A DNA stretch of 21,691 bases from a virus, in the IMG/VR virus record IMGVR_UViG_3300037502_001699, positions 1-21,691 of that record, one strand, 5' to 3'. How positions within the stretch are numbered: position 1 is the stretch's first letter; each line of letters starts with the position of its first letter. Positions 21,644 to 21,691 of the stretch are shown here, piece after piece. The position numbers and the translations under genes were made by a program. Below the pieces are notes generated by a model, which was given only the letters and a program-made list of their open reading frames with translations, made no database searches and had not been told where the DNA came from.

Positions 21644-21691
21644 GGCTCAGCCCAAAAACGCCGCCGGATTTTGCGGCCGCGCACGCGAGAG
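21640..21691 (-). CDS. Possible end of an upstream gene (3' end only)
   Basis: A frame entering from the right edge ends in a TGA that overlaps the small-terminase ATG as ATGA, the coupling style used throughout this operon. It encodes a basic tail, SRVRGRKIRRRFWAEP. A second open frame, ending at a TGA 3 nt before that ATG (ARPQNPAAFLG), is equally possible. In similar phages an HNH endonuclease often lies here, but these few residues do not show it. Confidence 0.28.
   Translation of the reverse strand, partial: SRVRGRKIRRRFWAEP

Noticed and set aside
1-21691. CRISPR array, tRNA, rRNA, reverse transcriptase or diversity-generating element
   Set aside because: No regular spaced repeats, cloverleaf or reverse-transcriptase motif was seen on either strand.

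Overview
This window is most of the late (head and tail) region plus the integration and early region of a temperate tailed phage or prophage with siphovirus (HK97-type) architecture. Nearly every gene reads leftward (minus strand) with tight ATGA, TAATG or TGATG overlaps. Only the integrase and one small membrane protein read rightward. The DNA is GC-rich, with GTG and TTG starts used freely. Several small Cys-rich proteins and the glycosyltransferases recall prophages of Planctomycetes, but host assignment is inference; no host gene, tRNA or clear att duplication is visible.

Layout from the right edge, in transcription order: P27-type small terminase; large terminase, interrupted by an in-frame 51-nt hairpin insert carrying a TGA; HK97-type portal; prohead protease; a 58-residue Cys-rich protein; major capsid protein (TTG start) with a strong intrinsic terminator; a GT-A-like glycosyltransferase; a small head protein; gp6-like connector; an unknown protein; head-tail adaptor; an enlarged gp10-like protein; tail terminator; two small beta-rich tail proteins; tail chaperones G and T with a possible -1 frameshift; a 595-residue tape measure; four tail-tip or fibre-region proteins, one Cys-rich; and a DXD glycosyltransferase with a Cys-containing C-terminal module.

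Next comes a leftward block of non-structural genes: a HExxH metallopeptidase-like protein, a small unknown protein, a calcineurin-like phosphoesterase, a DUF1599-like nucleotide-modification-associated protein and a short coiled-coil-like protein. The rightward pair (tyrosine integrase and membrane protein) sits between this block and a leftward early block holding an HTH excisionase/regulator candidate, a small unknown protein, a RecT-like annealing protein and the start of one further gene. The 1.2-2.0 kb control region holds a good leftward promoter, repeated GTACAG operator-like sites, a permuted repeat pair and an integrase leader hairpin that would hide the ribosome binding site.

The signal most worth a second look is the terminase interruption. 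Removing exactly 17 codons (20602..20652) restores a normal terminase, both sides are in the same frame, and the insert folds into a 15-bp hairpin with the UGA in its loop, directly after a glycine codon. It could be a palindromic repeat that broke the gene, or a recoding/bypassing element; sequence alone does not decide. No lysis gene was recognised in the window.
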